In this document: positions 45,586 to 56,800 of the stretch, piece by piece
How the letters are laid out: every line of letters begins with the position of its first letter
Numbering within the stretch: the first letter of the stretch is position 1
Assembly: GCA_033060915.1 (NCBI GenBank)
Contig: CM065387.1
Coordinates: forward strand, 32,364,501-32,428,500
Source of the DNA: Euryodendron excelsum
Lineage: Eukaryota; Streptophyta; Magnoliopsida; Ericales; Pentaphylacaceae
DNA length: 64,000 nt
Reading direction: 5' to 3'
Translations under genes and position numbers: made by a program
The notes under the pieces: generated by a model
Database searches by the model: none
Told to the model about the DNA's origin: nothing
The model's input: the letters and a program-made list of their open reading frames with translations, nothing else

Positions 45586-46278
45586 TTGATCGAGGGCGAG
45601 GTTTGGGTCAGTAAGCACACCAATACCAATAAGGTGAATGATAGATACCTGCCTCTTTTATTGTGGTCAATGCACAACTTGTTGCCTATCAACCGGGCTT
45701 CCGAACTGGACATAATAAGAGGACAGCTGCTATGGGTTATGGGCACTAAAAGACTGTTGATCTCCATTTGTATATGTGGTATCAGTCATATGATAATTGT
45801 TGTCTAAAGAGCCCTATGTCAAGCATTCCCTTTGCTTACTATCTGACTACATTGTTTGATAAAGCCCAAGTAGAGAAGTCTGCCTTCATGTTTCAAGAGT
45901 ATTCCCAAAGACCAATCAGTCAAACCACCATTAACAAGTCTTTAGCTCAATGAAAGGTTAATGAAAAGAAGAGAAAAAGAACAGGGCCATCTAGGGATGT
46001 TAGTGGTGCAGATGGCATGGTTCTAATTCTGATGCTTAAGCAACAAAAAGGAGCATTAAAGGGATTTCAGCAAACTAGGACTGTCCCGATGCTATTGACA
46101 AACAACAACAGAAGCACTCTGAGATGTTAGAGCATCAAGCTAAGATTCTTAAGGAGATTGTGAGGCAAATGGCATGCCAAAACAATAGTCAAGTAGCCAC
46201 TGATGAAGAAGGAGAAGAGGATAGTGAGGATAAAGAGATGGCAGATGAGGAGGAGACTTGGGATGATGGAGAGAAGTA

Positions 46279-48196
46279 AAGTGGACTAGAGTTTGGAGTG
46301 TGTTTTTAATTGGCTCATTTCCTTTTTACTCCAAAACTCTGTCTTTCTTCCTTTTGGATAATCATTGTTGGTTTTGTTTGGGTTTGATTATATATTGTGA
46401 TTGCTTTTTGATTGTCAAACTTCTATTGCATGATGATTTGTTTCAAAAATATACCATGGTTTCCAAGGAAAGAGGTAAAATTTTGGTAGAGGTTTAAAGT
46501 ATCACGTGGTACTCATGCTATCATTGTTTTATTTTCAGCATCCATTATTTTTGAACTACGTGTGTTATCTCTTTTTGCATGGTGGATGTTTGGATGTTCA
46601 TATGAGGGCCCGTGACATGATCATGAGATTCAACCATTAACTTTAGGATGATTAGATTGATGCATGAGGTGTAGTTATGACATGATGAGCATTTTACAGT
46701 CTTGTCTTGATGTTTTACAATGTGTTGTCATGATTGCGTTCCGTTGAGGGGAGTGCATTTATTGAGCACGAATCATGCCTTGTAATCTCATTATATTATC
46801 TTATGCATTCGTATCCTTAAATGAGTGGCGATTTATGCCTAGTGAGTTTTAGAGCCTTATACCTTTTTGAAGGGACAAGTATGTTTACTTAAGGAGAAAT
46901 TTTTGGTTCAGTTTATATTCAATGACTTCAGTGCATTTGAATTTGGTTTATATACTTGACCATTGTTATTATCTTTGACACTTATATTCATTTGAGATCT
47001 ATGCCATGGTTGTTGTGGACATGATGTTAGGCCTTGTTTCTTTATTTGAGCCTTAGAGTTTCTGACATCTTCCACACTCCTTGATAACCATATTACCCTA
47101 TCCCTGTCTTCATGTGTGATCTTACTTAGGGCATGGTTAAGTGTTGAAACTAAGTTTAGGGAGGATATTCAATGTCAAGAATATAAAAACCCTTAAAAAT
47201 GAATGGTTTAAGACATAGTGCTTTTGTGTGAAATAAAGAGGAAATTCTTAGAAAACATGTGCATACCGCATCTATTCAGAACAAAGAAAAGAAAGGAAGG
47301 AAGAAAAAAAAAAGAGTGACAATGTATGCAAAAGTTGTAGGGTGATATGAAGGGTGAGTAGTAGCCTTAATTAAGGCAAAAAGATGTAAATGTAAAAAGT
47401 AAAGTTTGGGAATTAAGGAAGAAAAGCCTTATAGATTGTCATATACTTTTATCACACTTATGATGTTCTCAGTATACATTTTTTTTCTCCTTGCTTGCCT
47501 CTCTTTTAGCCTTCATTAGCTAATCCTTTAGAAAGCCTTAACTAATTCATGACATGGTTTTCATTGAGATCTCAATTGAATGCAAGCCATTTCTCGTTGA
47601 TTATGAATAGTGATGTTAAAGCTATGAGTATTCCTTCATGAATTCATGCCAAGGTTGATACACTTATGTTTAGTCCGTTTTTTGTTATTGTGAATTGCTC
47701 TATTGCATATCTATTACATTTAATACATTTAAGAGCATTTTGATGAGAGAAACTTTGTGCTAATTTTGTTGTTGGGTGTATGACCGGTAAGTATTTGGAT
47801 CAAGGCTCCAAAGGTGTGTTTGTGTAAGTGAGCTCAATTGGATCACATTGCATGGTTTAGCACACACACACATGAACTTTGCTTTAATGTTTTCATTGTT
47901 ATATTTTTGTTTACGTTGAGATTAGAGGTGAAGCGTTAAGAGTGTGATAATCTATATCCATGCACCTCTTTGATACTATCTTAAGTTCTTGGTTGATGAA
48001 CATGGCTCAATGTTTGTGGCTGTCGTCACTAGAAATCCTCACGAGACACCACTCGTCTATTAGGGGTAACCTAGAGGTTCAAAGATTTGTTGCATAGGCT
48101 AAATGCAAACAGGTATACCCCGAAAGTGGACATTATGTTTTGTTGCTTTAGTTTAAATATTTTGCAAAGGACTAACAAAGTTTAATTTGGGGGTTG
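46279..48196 (+). other. 3' non-coding region and polypurine tract of Athila A
   Basis: No coding capacity beyond short chance frames. It ends with GCAAAGGACTAACAAAG and the purine tract TTTGGGGGTTG (48187-48196) immediately before the 3' LTR. Confidence 0.65.
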
Positions 48197-49771
48197 TGAT
48201 TACACTTTAAAAGTGTAATCTAAGCCCCTTGATTTTGGGCTTTGTTAGTGTTAAGTTCCTTACAAATAAGCATTTTTTACATAATATTTTCATGTTGATA
48301 AGTTTTATTATTTTTTATAGGTTATCCAGCTAAGAAGGCCAAGAACGGGGCATAAATGGAATGTATGTCAAAATGCATTAGCATCAGGACAGAGGATTTT
48401 AGTGCCTAACACTCAGAGAGTTCACAGTTGAAGAGAATAGCTAAGTGTTAAGACACTCCTGATTGCCGTCCTGACGATCAGAGAGCTTGTTTGACCTAGA
48501 AAAGACCTAGCATCAGGACGCTATATTCAACTGTCCTAGCACTGAGAAGGAATGAGCTCAAAAAAGAAAAGGTTGGCGTCAGGACGATCCATTTCACAGT
48601 CCTGACGATCAGAAGCACGAAGGCCAGGCAATTTACATTAGCGTCAGGACGCTACTTTCACCGTCCTAACGATGGGTTCTGCAACAGAATTATACATACA
48701 TTGTTGTATCTATTTTGGCTGGCCACGTAGGCTATAAAAGGCAAAGTATGATGTTTTTGTAGAGGAAGACTGATTTTTGGAGAGCTTTTAAAATAGTTTT
48801 TAGAGAGAGAAATTCTTAGATTCTTAGTTCTTGTATTTTCCTTAACTTTTTTTGCCTTTTCTTTCATTTTTCGTGAAGCAAACACTCCATTACAACAATT
48901 AAATTCCAGATCTAGTGTTATTCATACTTTCTATCATCTTCTACATGCTTATCTTCATGGAAATGGCCAACTAAACTTATCAATTGGATGCAATTGTGAA
49001 GATTCATCAAAGATTGCATGAGATTTGAAGGAAAGTTCTTGATCTTGATTGAATATCTTTAGATTTCTTTCTTCCTCTCTAATTTGAGTTGATTCTCACT
49101 TAGAACTCTTGGGATTATAATAATGGTCAATGAACTTGTGATTTTCTCTCAAGGAACTACAATTCCTTATTGAATCTAACTCCAATTATAGAAGAAATCA
49201 AGGTTTTCATAGCTATATCTCCCGAATCAAGGTTCCATGGAAGGGATCCTTGACTTGAGTTAAATTGGACTATTTACAAATTCCATTGCATGAATTGATG
49301 AGTTGAATCAATTGTATCCAATTTCTTTTTATCTCTACTTGAATTTCTTATTGTTTGCTTGGATTGAATCTAATTCAATTGAATTTATTTCTTTTCCAAT
49401 TTCTCTTTTTAGTAGTTTATGTTCATAAAGTATTGATTGATTAGCTGTAAATTCATAGTGTTCTAAGTGGTAGAATTGAGTTACTTTAATGCCGTTAGTT
49501 TAATGTTAATTGTCATTAGCTTTCCTTGTTGATTGCTTAGAATAGTTTACCAACCAATTCAAAACCCCCAAAAGATTTTTGGTTTTATTTTGGTTACTTT
49601 ATGATTGATTTTCCCTTGTTTGTCAATTGAATTTAAGTGTGCTCTAATTTTTTTTTGCTTTGTGCTTAAAACTATATTGGTGTTGATCCCTTGGGAGAAC
49701 GATAACCAGTCCTTACTAGTAAAATTACAGCACGACCACTTGCTCTTGTGTGCACATTTGGAAGTGAATCA
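48197..49771 (+). repeat. 3' LTR of Athila A
   Basis: 1575 bp, TGATTACAC...GAATCA, followed by the duplication ATAAG. It has the five-unit hairpin array at 48379-48676 and a TATA box at about 48733-48740. The match to the 5' LTR is high by eye, with scattered substitutions and small gaps. Confidence 0.85.
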
Positions 49772-49776
49772 ATAAG

Positions 49777-50282
49777 TCATTTGATAATGCCATTTGTAAG
49801 ATTTATCAATTTTTTCAATTTAAAAAATATGTGTTTGCACGAGAGGGAGGGAGAGAGAGAGTTTAGACATCTAACCATTTATATGTTAGAGAGAAAGAGA
49901 ATTGTAGGCATTTTTTTTTCTTTTTCCAGTTAACTAGTGTAGTTGGTTTTGGTCTTTTTTTCTTCTTCTTTTCTTATGGGGCCATTTATCACTAAATTGA
50001 GGCTTTTTTTAATTTTATTTTATTATGAGTCCTTTTTCTCATTTATACTAGGCTTTTTTTTTATGGGTCTTTTTTCTCATTTAGACTGAAGTTTTTTTCT
50101 CTTTTTAATATGGGCCCTTTTTTGAATTTGAACCAAGGTTGTTTTTAAGAATAAACATGTCAAAATTGTACAGGGCTTGACTATAGCATATATGATTTTT
50201 TAAAATTTGGGACCTTAAAAAATCTAGGGCCTAAAGTGAGTGCTTTGATCACTTTATGGTTTAGCTGGCCCTTTTTCAATGG
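49777..50282. other. Spacer with T-rich tandem units, possible old transposon end
   Basis: ATGGGTCTTTTTTCTCATTTAGACT-like units of about 35-40 bp repeat three to four times (49978-50130). GGGCCTAAAGTGAGTGCTTTG and GGTTTAGCTGGCCC near the right end resemble the sequence at 6034-6090, on the other flank of Athila A. Confidence 0.35.
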
Positions 50283-50735
50283 ATGCCCCCTCAACGAAAG
50301 GTTGGAGAGGGTGAACTGTTATTCTTGAGATAATCTGCCTTGACCTCCACTGCCGGTAACAGTAAAAGTCTGTGGATAAGAGTTTGATTGAAAGCTTCTA
50401 TGTCTCCTTCCTCTCTGTTTTCATCTCTTCATTTCAATTTATTCCCTTGTTCATCCTGGTTCTACTTTTCTCCCCTACAACTAACCATTTCATCCCTGTT
50501 CTATCTCCTCGACCTCAAGCTATTCTCAAGGCTAGTTTACATCTAGATTTTACTAAAGGCACCCTGGTTATGCTCTTCTCCCCTATCATCTCTGTTCTAT
50601 TCCCTTAGTCTGGTTATAGTCTTCCTTCTAAAACCAACCATCTTTTCTCTGTTCTATTTTCTTCAGTTGTAAACTGCTCCTCAAAGCTAGCTCATATCAT
50701 TTTCTTGATTGCCTTACATCCTGCCCATTGGGTGA

Positions 50736-52480
50736 ATGGAGGTGATGGAAAATACATATAACTCAAAACACATTGCATCAAAGGACAACTATTTTACACT
50801 TTTCATGGATAACCTGCCACATGACCTATACAATGTTTGGCTGAGAAGGATCTTCAAAACATGTTGCTTTGTTATTGATTGTTTTGTCCCAAAAAAAACT
50901 AGAAAAGCTTGCAATTCAAAATATGGCTTTGTTCATTTCCTAAATAATTGGGAATCCGATAGAGCCATTGACATGTTAGATGGGGTCTGGCTGCTACATC
51001 ATCAATTATCAGTGAAATATGCACTGTATGGATCCAAAAACAGAAGACCAATAAAAGGAAAACTTATAAAAACTACATTGGAGCCCAGAAAAGAATGGAA
51101 AGTTCTTTCAACTAAAGATGAAGTAAGTAAGAGAAGACTTCCTAATTAGGGATGTGAGAGCCATTCAACAATCACCCCCCACTGAGGAATTGAAATCGAA
51201 GATTATCATAGCTGAGGATGTCAGTGAAGATTGGATCAAAAGCTGCTCTATTGGAATAGTAAGAGACTTCAACTCCATTCCCGGTATTAAATAAGCAATG
51301 AAAGAGATGGGGTTATTCAATTATCATGAAGCCTATAGGGGAATTAAAGGTTCTAATCCAGCTCTCTAGTTTGGAGGATAAAGAAACTATGATCAAGGAT
51401 GCAAAGGAATGGTTATACAACTGGTTCTTTGCAATCTATGATTGATTGTATAAGGAATTCAATTTGATGAGAATGGTATGGCTCAATATTGAAGGTGTGC
51501 CTCTGAATGCGGGGAATGAACAAAATTTTAGAAAAATTGGTGATCTTTGGGGGTCAACCATTTTTGTTGATGATTACACTGTTAAAAGATCAGATTTAGA
51601 ATTTGGAAGGATTTTAATTGACACTACATATGATAAGTTCATCGTTGACTCCTGCACATTACATGTAGAAAGATTCTCATACACTATTCGAGTTACACAT
51701 GGTAACTTTCAAAAGATAAATGTTTGGAATTGTAGCACTATTGGCAAGCATTAATCAGAATCTTCAGCATCAAAGAATTTGGAGGATTCTGATGGGGAAA
51801 GCATTAAAATTAGAAGCAACCATCTACAGCTGGAAAATTTCATCCATTCCTGCATAGTTGGAAAGGTTGAAGCCCCTAAGAAAAATTTCCAATGGCCATC
51901 TCAGAACGATGATGACCTGTCTTTACTCAGCCATGTGGAGGACACAGATAAGTCAACTTCATTTTCACCACAAGATACTCATACTAGCATTTCAAATTCA
52001 AATTTTAGAGTTAATGAAAACAATTAGTGCAATAAAGCTCTTGCGAACCAAGAAATTATTAATGGTGCGCGTGAACTATTAGGCTCAGAGGACAACCACA
52101 TAAGCTCTTCTCCCCATTTTAGGCCCCCGAGGTCAAATGCTCTCATTAATGCATTGAACTCAATCAATCAGTTGGATGTCGCAAAAGGGATAGATCTATC
52201 TATTGAAGATACCAGCCTTGGTCTTCACCACCATGAGGTCACTATTGCAAGTCCAACCAATGTTGATAAGGGCTATATCAACAAGAGACCTTCTCTGACT
52301 ATTACAAGGAAAAGGAAGTCAAAAAATTTTGTTGAACTTGGCCATAAGAAGTCTGAAGTACACTTTAAAACCAAATCAAGAGCTGCAAAGATTAAAGAAG
52401 CCATCTGCTCATCCTTGTCATCTCTACCAAGCTTGAATATAATCAACATAAACAATGTCATCTTGCACCAGCTTGAGTAG
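50736..52480 (+). pseudogene. LINE ORF1 with RRM domain, broken
   Basis: ORF1 binds the LINE RNA. Frame 50736-51149 has FTLFMDNLPHDLYNVWLRRI and a later YGFVHFLNNWESDRAID, the RNP2/RNP1 layout of an RRM as seen in plant L1 ORF1. A stop-rich stretch includes LKDAKEWLYNW-like sequence, and frame 51446-51754 has MVWLNIEGVPLN and FRKIGDLWG, the DUF4283-type segment. Frames 51779-52027 and 52154-52480 are hydrophilic (TRKRKSKNFVELGHKK), typical of the ORF1 tail. Several stops and frameshifts. Confidence 0.75.
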
Positions 52481-52676
52481 AAACTCAAGAATGATGCTAT
52501 AAACACCTTACAAATTGGTAAGTCCGTAGGACTATCTTTCAATGAGGAGGATGATATTTCTTTAAAAGTCTTGACTAAAGCTGATCTGTTGGATTTGGAA
52601 ATTCATAACAAGAAGAAAAAAGGTTTAGCTGGCCTAAAAACTAAGAACTCTCTTTTGAAGGTGTGTAATAATGAAG

Positions 52677-53350
52677 ATATTATCACGGAATGTTAGGGGT
52701 CTTAGTAGGCTTGAAAATAGAAGAATGGTCAAACAGATAGAAAGAGAGGCAAATCGATATGCTGTTTGTACAAGAAACAAAATGGAAGGACTACAATTCT
52801 AAGATGGTAAAATCAGTCTAGAGATCAAATGACTTCGAGTGGATAGCATCAAACTCCGAAGGAAACTCTGGAGGCTTGCTATGTGTATAGCATAAGGCTT
52901 TTTTCTCTCTGGACTCAACCCAAATTGATCATCACTTTATCATGTTAAATGGAAGATTTTTAAATGATTGGGACTACATTTTAATAAACCTCCATGGCCC
53001 TACAGATGAAGGTCAAAGGGATTTAATCTGGGATCAACTGCTCCATTTAATAAAATCCTCTGTCCTGCCGTGGTGCCTGGGTGGAGACTTCAATGAGATC
53101 CTAAGGATAGGTGAAAGGAAAGGGTCCAATGTACTTACAAAAGGAATGAAAAGCTTCAAAAACTTTGTCAGTAATGCTAAACTGTCTGATCTGCCAATGG
53201 AATGAAGGAATTTTACGCGGACCAACTTGCAAAGCAATGAGAAATGGAGTAGGCTCGATAGGTTTTTAACATGCAATGGATGGATAGCCAAATGGAAATG
53301 CTCTTAGTGGGGATTACAAAAAAGGCTCTCTGACCACTAGCCTATTCTTC
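52677..53350 (+). pseudogene. LINE ORF2 endonuclease domain, broken
   Basis: An apurinic-type endonuclease that nicks the target. MKILSRNVRGLSR opens the domain at about 52671 (Trp of the usual SWN is Arg). After frame breaks, frame 52942-53205 gives LINLHGPTDEGQRD and CLGGDFNEIL with its Asp and Asn. Then RLDRFL and LSDH (about 53325-53336) supply the C-terminal catalytic His. Multiple stops. Confidence 0.75.
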
Positions 53351-54592
53351 TATCAGATGAAATAAAAGACTGTGGTCCAAAGCCCTTTAAAGTTTTTGAT
53401 GCTTGGCTTAATCAGAAAAGTTTCAAGGAATTGGTCAAATTTACTTCGGATTTGCCAGTGCAAAAAGGATTGGGGGGGATTCATCTTGCTAAAAAAGCTG
53501 CAAGCTCTAAAGAAAAGTATCAAAATATGGAGATCCATAAATTCTGGTGACTTAAGTTTGAAGATTAATGTCCTTGTAGACTCACTTCATAAGGTTGATA
53601 TTCAAAGTGAGAGTGCCCTATTTATTGAGGAAGAAATATCAAGGAGAAGGTAGGCACAACTCAAACTGTGGAAGGCAAGCAAGATTGAAGAATCTATAAT
53701 CAGGCAAAAGTCTAGGCCTTTGGCCAAAAAGGGAGATAAAAATACAGTTTCTTTTATAACTCAATGAATTAGTGTGCGAAAAATTACATTGGTCAATTGT
53801 ACTCAAAAGGAAAGATCAGTAGTGATCCCACTCAAGTGAAGGATGAGGCAGTCAACTTCTTCTTTGAGCTCTTCTTGGAAAAATGGAATGTAAGGCCAAG
53901 AATGGAAGGAAGCTTTCCACTAAAACTGAAGCATGAGAGTAGCATTTGGCTTGAATCCCTATTCACAAAGGATGAGGTATGGCAAGATGTCAAGGGATGC
54001 AATGGAAGCAAAGCTCCTGGGCCAGAAGGATTCAATTTCAACTTCATTAAGAAGTTCTAGCCAATTCTTAAAGAGAACATCATGAAGTTCATACATGACT
54101 TTCAGTCAATGGGAAGCTGGTTAGAGGTATTAATGCTTCTTTCCAATCTTTGGTTCCTAAAATTGAATTCCCTGATAGCCTTCTAGATTATAGGCCTATT
54201 AGTTTAATCTCTTCAATGTACAAAATACTCTCCAAAACCTTACCTTGTAGCCTAAAAGCAACTATGCATGAGATCTCTAATGAATCCCAATCTACCTTCA
54301 CAAAAGTGAAGGCAGATCCTAGATGGAGTCCTAATTGCAAATGAAATTATTGATTACTGAAAAAGGCGCAAGAAGGCAGGAACTGTTCTAAAATTGGATT
54401 TTGAAAGAGCCTTGGACTTAGTGAATTGATAATATTTGACTTACATGATGACTGTAATGGGTTTTGGATCTAAATGGTGCAAATGGATCATGCAATGCCT
54501 ATCATCCAGCTCTATATCAATTCTCATAAATGGATCTGCTTCAAAAGAATTCAAAGTCTCAAAGAGTCTAAGGCAAGGTGACCCCATTTCAC
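53351..54592 (+). pseudogene. LINE ORF2 reverse transcriptase, truncated
   Basis: The pre-RT region has KPFKVFDAWL. Frame 53797-54060 has LFTKDEVWQDVKGCNGSKAP, the (S/G)xKAPGPDG block with Asp changed to Glu. LDYRPISLISSMYKILSK follows at about 54184. KLDFERALDLVN (about 54394) is the first catalytic Asp region, and LRQGDPIS (54570-54591) is the last motif before truncation. The FADD box is absent. Confidence 0.8.
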
Positions 54593-55205
54593 TCGACAAA
54601 TGACCTAACCTAGAATGCCAAAGATAGAAAGGAGAAGACTTTTCATCTAAACGAAAAGAGGACACGGCAGTGGAAGTAAACTCTGTCGGAACATGCAGAC
54701 TCTCCAAAACATAAAGATCACCAACTCTACAGCCGGTCCCAATCTGCTTCCTTGAATCCTGATCCTGCACAATGCAACTAGAGGAGGAAAACAGGATATC
54801 AAAACCAAAGTCAGATAATTGACTTACAGAAAGAAGACTTAAAGACAACTGGGGAACATAAAACATATGAGGGAGAGACAAGGAAGGAGAAGTTGTAATT
54901 GAACCAATCGATACAACATTCATAGAAGATCTGTTAGCAGTTGCAATACGAATAGGAGATGTAAGAGAAATACAATTTCTGAGAAGAGAAATATTAGGAG
55001 TCATATGATGGGAGGAACCGGAATCAAAGATCCAGGTAGTGGGTAAGATACCTGTGAGCTGAGTTCCAGGCAAGGCAGAAGCTTGAGACTGATCTCCCTG
55101 AATAGATGCCACAAATGCACGATACTCCTGAAATTACTCAAACAGGGGATTAGGTGAAATATCACCGGGTGTAGATGCTGCAAGGGCTATAGAGGGGCGA
55201 GACTA
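54590..55205 (-). pseudogene. Copia 3 protease and integrase start, truncated
   Basis: WIFDSGSSHHMT (about 55035) is an intact copia protease active site. MFYVPQLSLSLLSVSQLSD follows, then the pre-integrase motif YLWHSRLGHLSSE, which ends in the junction. Residues of the frame beyond 54590 are antisense LINE sequence, so the annotated frame to 54441 is a chimera. Same reading frame as gag, separated by stops around 55206 and 55112. Confidence 0.8.
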
Positions 55206-56078
55206 CTAATGTGAGGCTCGAGAGGAAGATGATTGAGACATAGTACGACCCTTAGGCTTGCCATGGTTAGGGCATGCAAACTTCCAATGCCCCTTCTCAT
55301 GACAATAACTACACTCATCCTTAGCAATTGGAGGCCTCGGTTTCCCTGTAATCTGGATCAGATGAGGAGCTGGAGTAGACTGGCTGGGCAGAACAAATGG
55401 TGTAGCAAATACAAATTGACCAGGGGGAGCAATACTACTCACTTTGAGTCGAGTCTCCTCTGCAATAAGTTCCCGAACAGCCCCATCCACTGTAGGCAAA
55501 GGTGAGCGATGAAGAATAGCTCCCGTAGGAGGTTCAAACTGATCACGGAGTGCCATGAGAAACTGCACAAGTCGCTGTTTCTCCCGAAACTGGATACAAC
55601 TGTCATCTATCTGGAAAATAGCTGGTTCCATAAGAGCTAGCTGATCCCACAGGTATGTCATCTCATTGTAAAATTCCTGAATTGACTTATCTTTCTGAGT
55701 AGCACTACGGATGGACATCTCTAGCTCATATTGCTTTGCAAAATTGGACTCCAGGTACATACCCTTTAAATAATCCCAAACAGCTTTAGCAGTTCGATAC
55801 TTAGAGAAATTCATACCAATGCTAGACTGAACTGAATTGTGAAACCATGTAAGAATCTAAGCATTCTCCTTTCTCCATTTAGGTAAGGCCACAGCATATC
55901 CCTCAGCTTTAGGGTCAGAGGGTTGACCTACTGAACCATCAAAATGTCCCCACAGTTCTTTCCCAACAATAAAATTCTCCATAACACTCACCCAATTGGC
56001 GGAGTTATCACCAAATAACCGTATACTGATAGCATTTGGTTTATCATTCATCATCGTGATATAAAAGAGAAAAAGCAC
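55206..56078 (-). pseudogene. Copia 3 gag
   Basis: Frame 55857-56078 starts with a region ending in FGDNSANWVSVMENFIVGKE, the copia gag N-terminus (KLxGxNYxxWxxxM). One stop at 55857 interrupts it, and the same frame continues from 55814: AKAVWDYLKGMYLESNFAKQ, SIQEFYNEMTYLWDQL, FLMALRDQFEP and the zinc knuckle CSYCHEKGHWKFAC (all ligands kept). Apart from the one stop this gag is well preserved, so the copy is younger than most others here. Confidence 0.85.
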
Positions 56079-56576
56079 ACTGATTTCACAGAAAACAAGG
56101 ATAACAGAGATAACAGAGAGAGAACAGAGGGCTCCCTGATTGGAATCTGAGAAGAGGCAACAAACTAGGGTCGTTGGAGTGAGGGACAGGTCCGGCGAGG
56201 GTCGTCGGTGTCCAGCGAGGCTCAGGGGACGTCGCCGGTGGTTTCTGATGGTAGGGGTTTGCAGATCTAGGTTGCTAGGGTTTTGGGTTTGGGTGCTGAA
56301 GCGAACTCAAGAGTCGCCGGTGGTCAGGAACTTGCAAACGAGGTTTGCCAGTGGTCGGGACAGGTCCAACGAGGGTCGCCGGTGGTCGAGACTCATTACC
56401 GGAGTGATTGGATCGCCGATTGAGGCTGGGTGAACTGATTTGACTCAGTTCTGGGTTGGGTTTTTTATTTGTCTCAGTTCTGGGTTTCTGATTTGCGTGT
56501 GTCAGACGGTGGAAGAGGTTGCCGGTGGTCGGAGATCCTCGTCAGAATTAACTGATGTTGATTAGAGGCTAAACCT
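56079..56576 (-). other. Copia 3 leader
   Basis: GC-richer leader with repeated GCCGGTGGTCGG-type motifs on the plus strand (56190-56540). Open frames on the plus strand here (56140-56433) are probably chance. Confidence 0.5.
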
Positions 56577-56588
56577 GCTCTGATACCA
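56577..56588 (-). other. Primer-binding site of copia 3
   Basis: The plus strand reads GCTCTGATACCA, i.e. TGGTATCAGAGC on the element strand, directly at the LTR end: a perfect initiator tRNA-Met site. Confidence 0.85.
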
Positions 56589-56800
56589 TGATAGAATATA
56601 AAGTACTGTGTATCTATATTTCTGAATAATACTATGCAAGACAAATACAAGAGTTAAATAGGCAAAACAAGCGTGTTGCCCTAGATGGCAAACAGACTAA
56701 ACTACCCCTAACATAGAAGCGTGTTGCCCTAGATGGCAACAGACTAAACTACCCCTAATATAGAAGATAAATATATAAGATAAATAAATATCTATTCACA
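56589..56800 (-). repeat. 5' LTR of copia 3 with a 48 bp tandem duplication
   Basis: 212 bp. On the minus strand it starts TGTGAATAGATA and ends TTCTATCA. Two nearly identical units (56669-56716 and 56717-56763) contain AAGCGTGTTGCCCTAGATGG and AGACTAAACTACCCCTAA. Confidence 0.8.

Larger units (their letters stand above)
35412..46278 (+). pseudogene. Athila A ORF3 (putative plant transposon protein), split by Athila B
   Basis: The ORF downstream of pol in Athila elements, often called env-like; its function is unknown. It starts at the ATG at 35412 with a basic N-terminus (SSKKRQKSNARKKVKSSK), then FGGPLDYHDELF and VIERRIDLATFEGSP. After a frameshift near 35775 it continues VRGKEVVITPNIFAKMFELE to about 35930, where Athila B is inserted. 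The rest follows from 45586: LLLWSMHNLLPINRASELDI and RGQLLWVMGT, a frameshift near 45790, then FAYYLTTLFDKAQVEKSAF, and after more breaks an acidic end (DEEGEEDSEDKEMADEEE) with a stop at about 46278. The middle fits the Transposase_32-like plant family. It is clearly inactive. Confidence 0.7.
6611..49776 (+). mobile_element. Athila-like Ty3/gypsy element A, nested host of most insertions
   Basis: LTRs at 6616-8194 and 48197-49771 both start TGATTACAC and end GAAGTGAAT(T/C)A. They are flanked by a perfect 5 bp target duplication, ATAAG (6611-6615 and 49772-49776). The primer site TTGGCATCATTGCTGGG after the left LTR is a decayed form of the TGGCGCC-type site used by Athila/Tat elements. Gene order is gag, protease, RT, RNase H, start of integrase, then ORF3, which is typical of Athila. 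Nested copia elements, two solo LTRs and Athila B account for most of the 43 kb. All genes are broken. Confidence 0.85.
50283..54592 (+). mobile_element. L1-type LINE, truncated inside RT
   Basis: Order is 5' leader, ORF1 with an RRM, a DUF4283-like part, then ORF2 with an endonuclease and the start of RT. The element stops in the middle of the RT domain near 54592, so RT fingers are present but the YxDD box, 3' end and poly-A are missing. Its exact 5' end is uncertain. Confidence 0.8.
54590..56800 (-). mobile_element. Copia element 3, minus strand, truncated
   Basis: Reading down from 56800: a 212 bp LTR, primer site, leader, gag, protease and GAG-pre-integrase, then an abrupt end at about 54590 where the LINE begins in the other direction. 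Integrase, RT, RNase H and the 3' LTR are missing. It belongs to a different, short-LTR copia group from copia 1 and 2. Confidence 0.8.

Noticed and set aside
54441..54589. C-terminal 49 residues of the minus-strand copia 3 frame
   Set aside because: This part is antisense LINE RT sequence read through the junction, not copia coding sequence.
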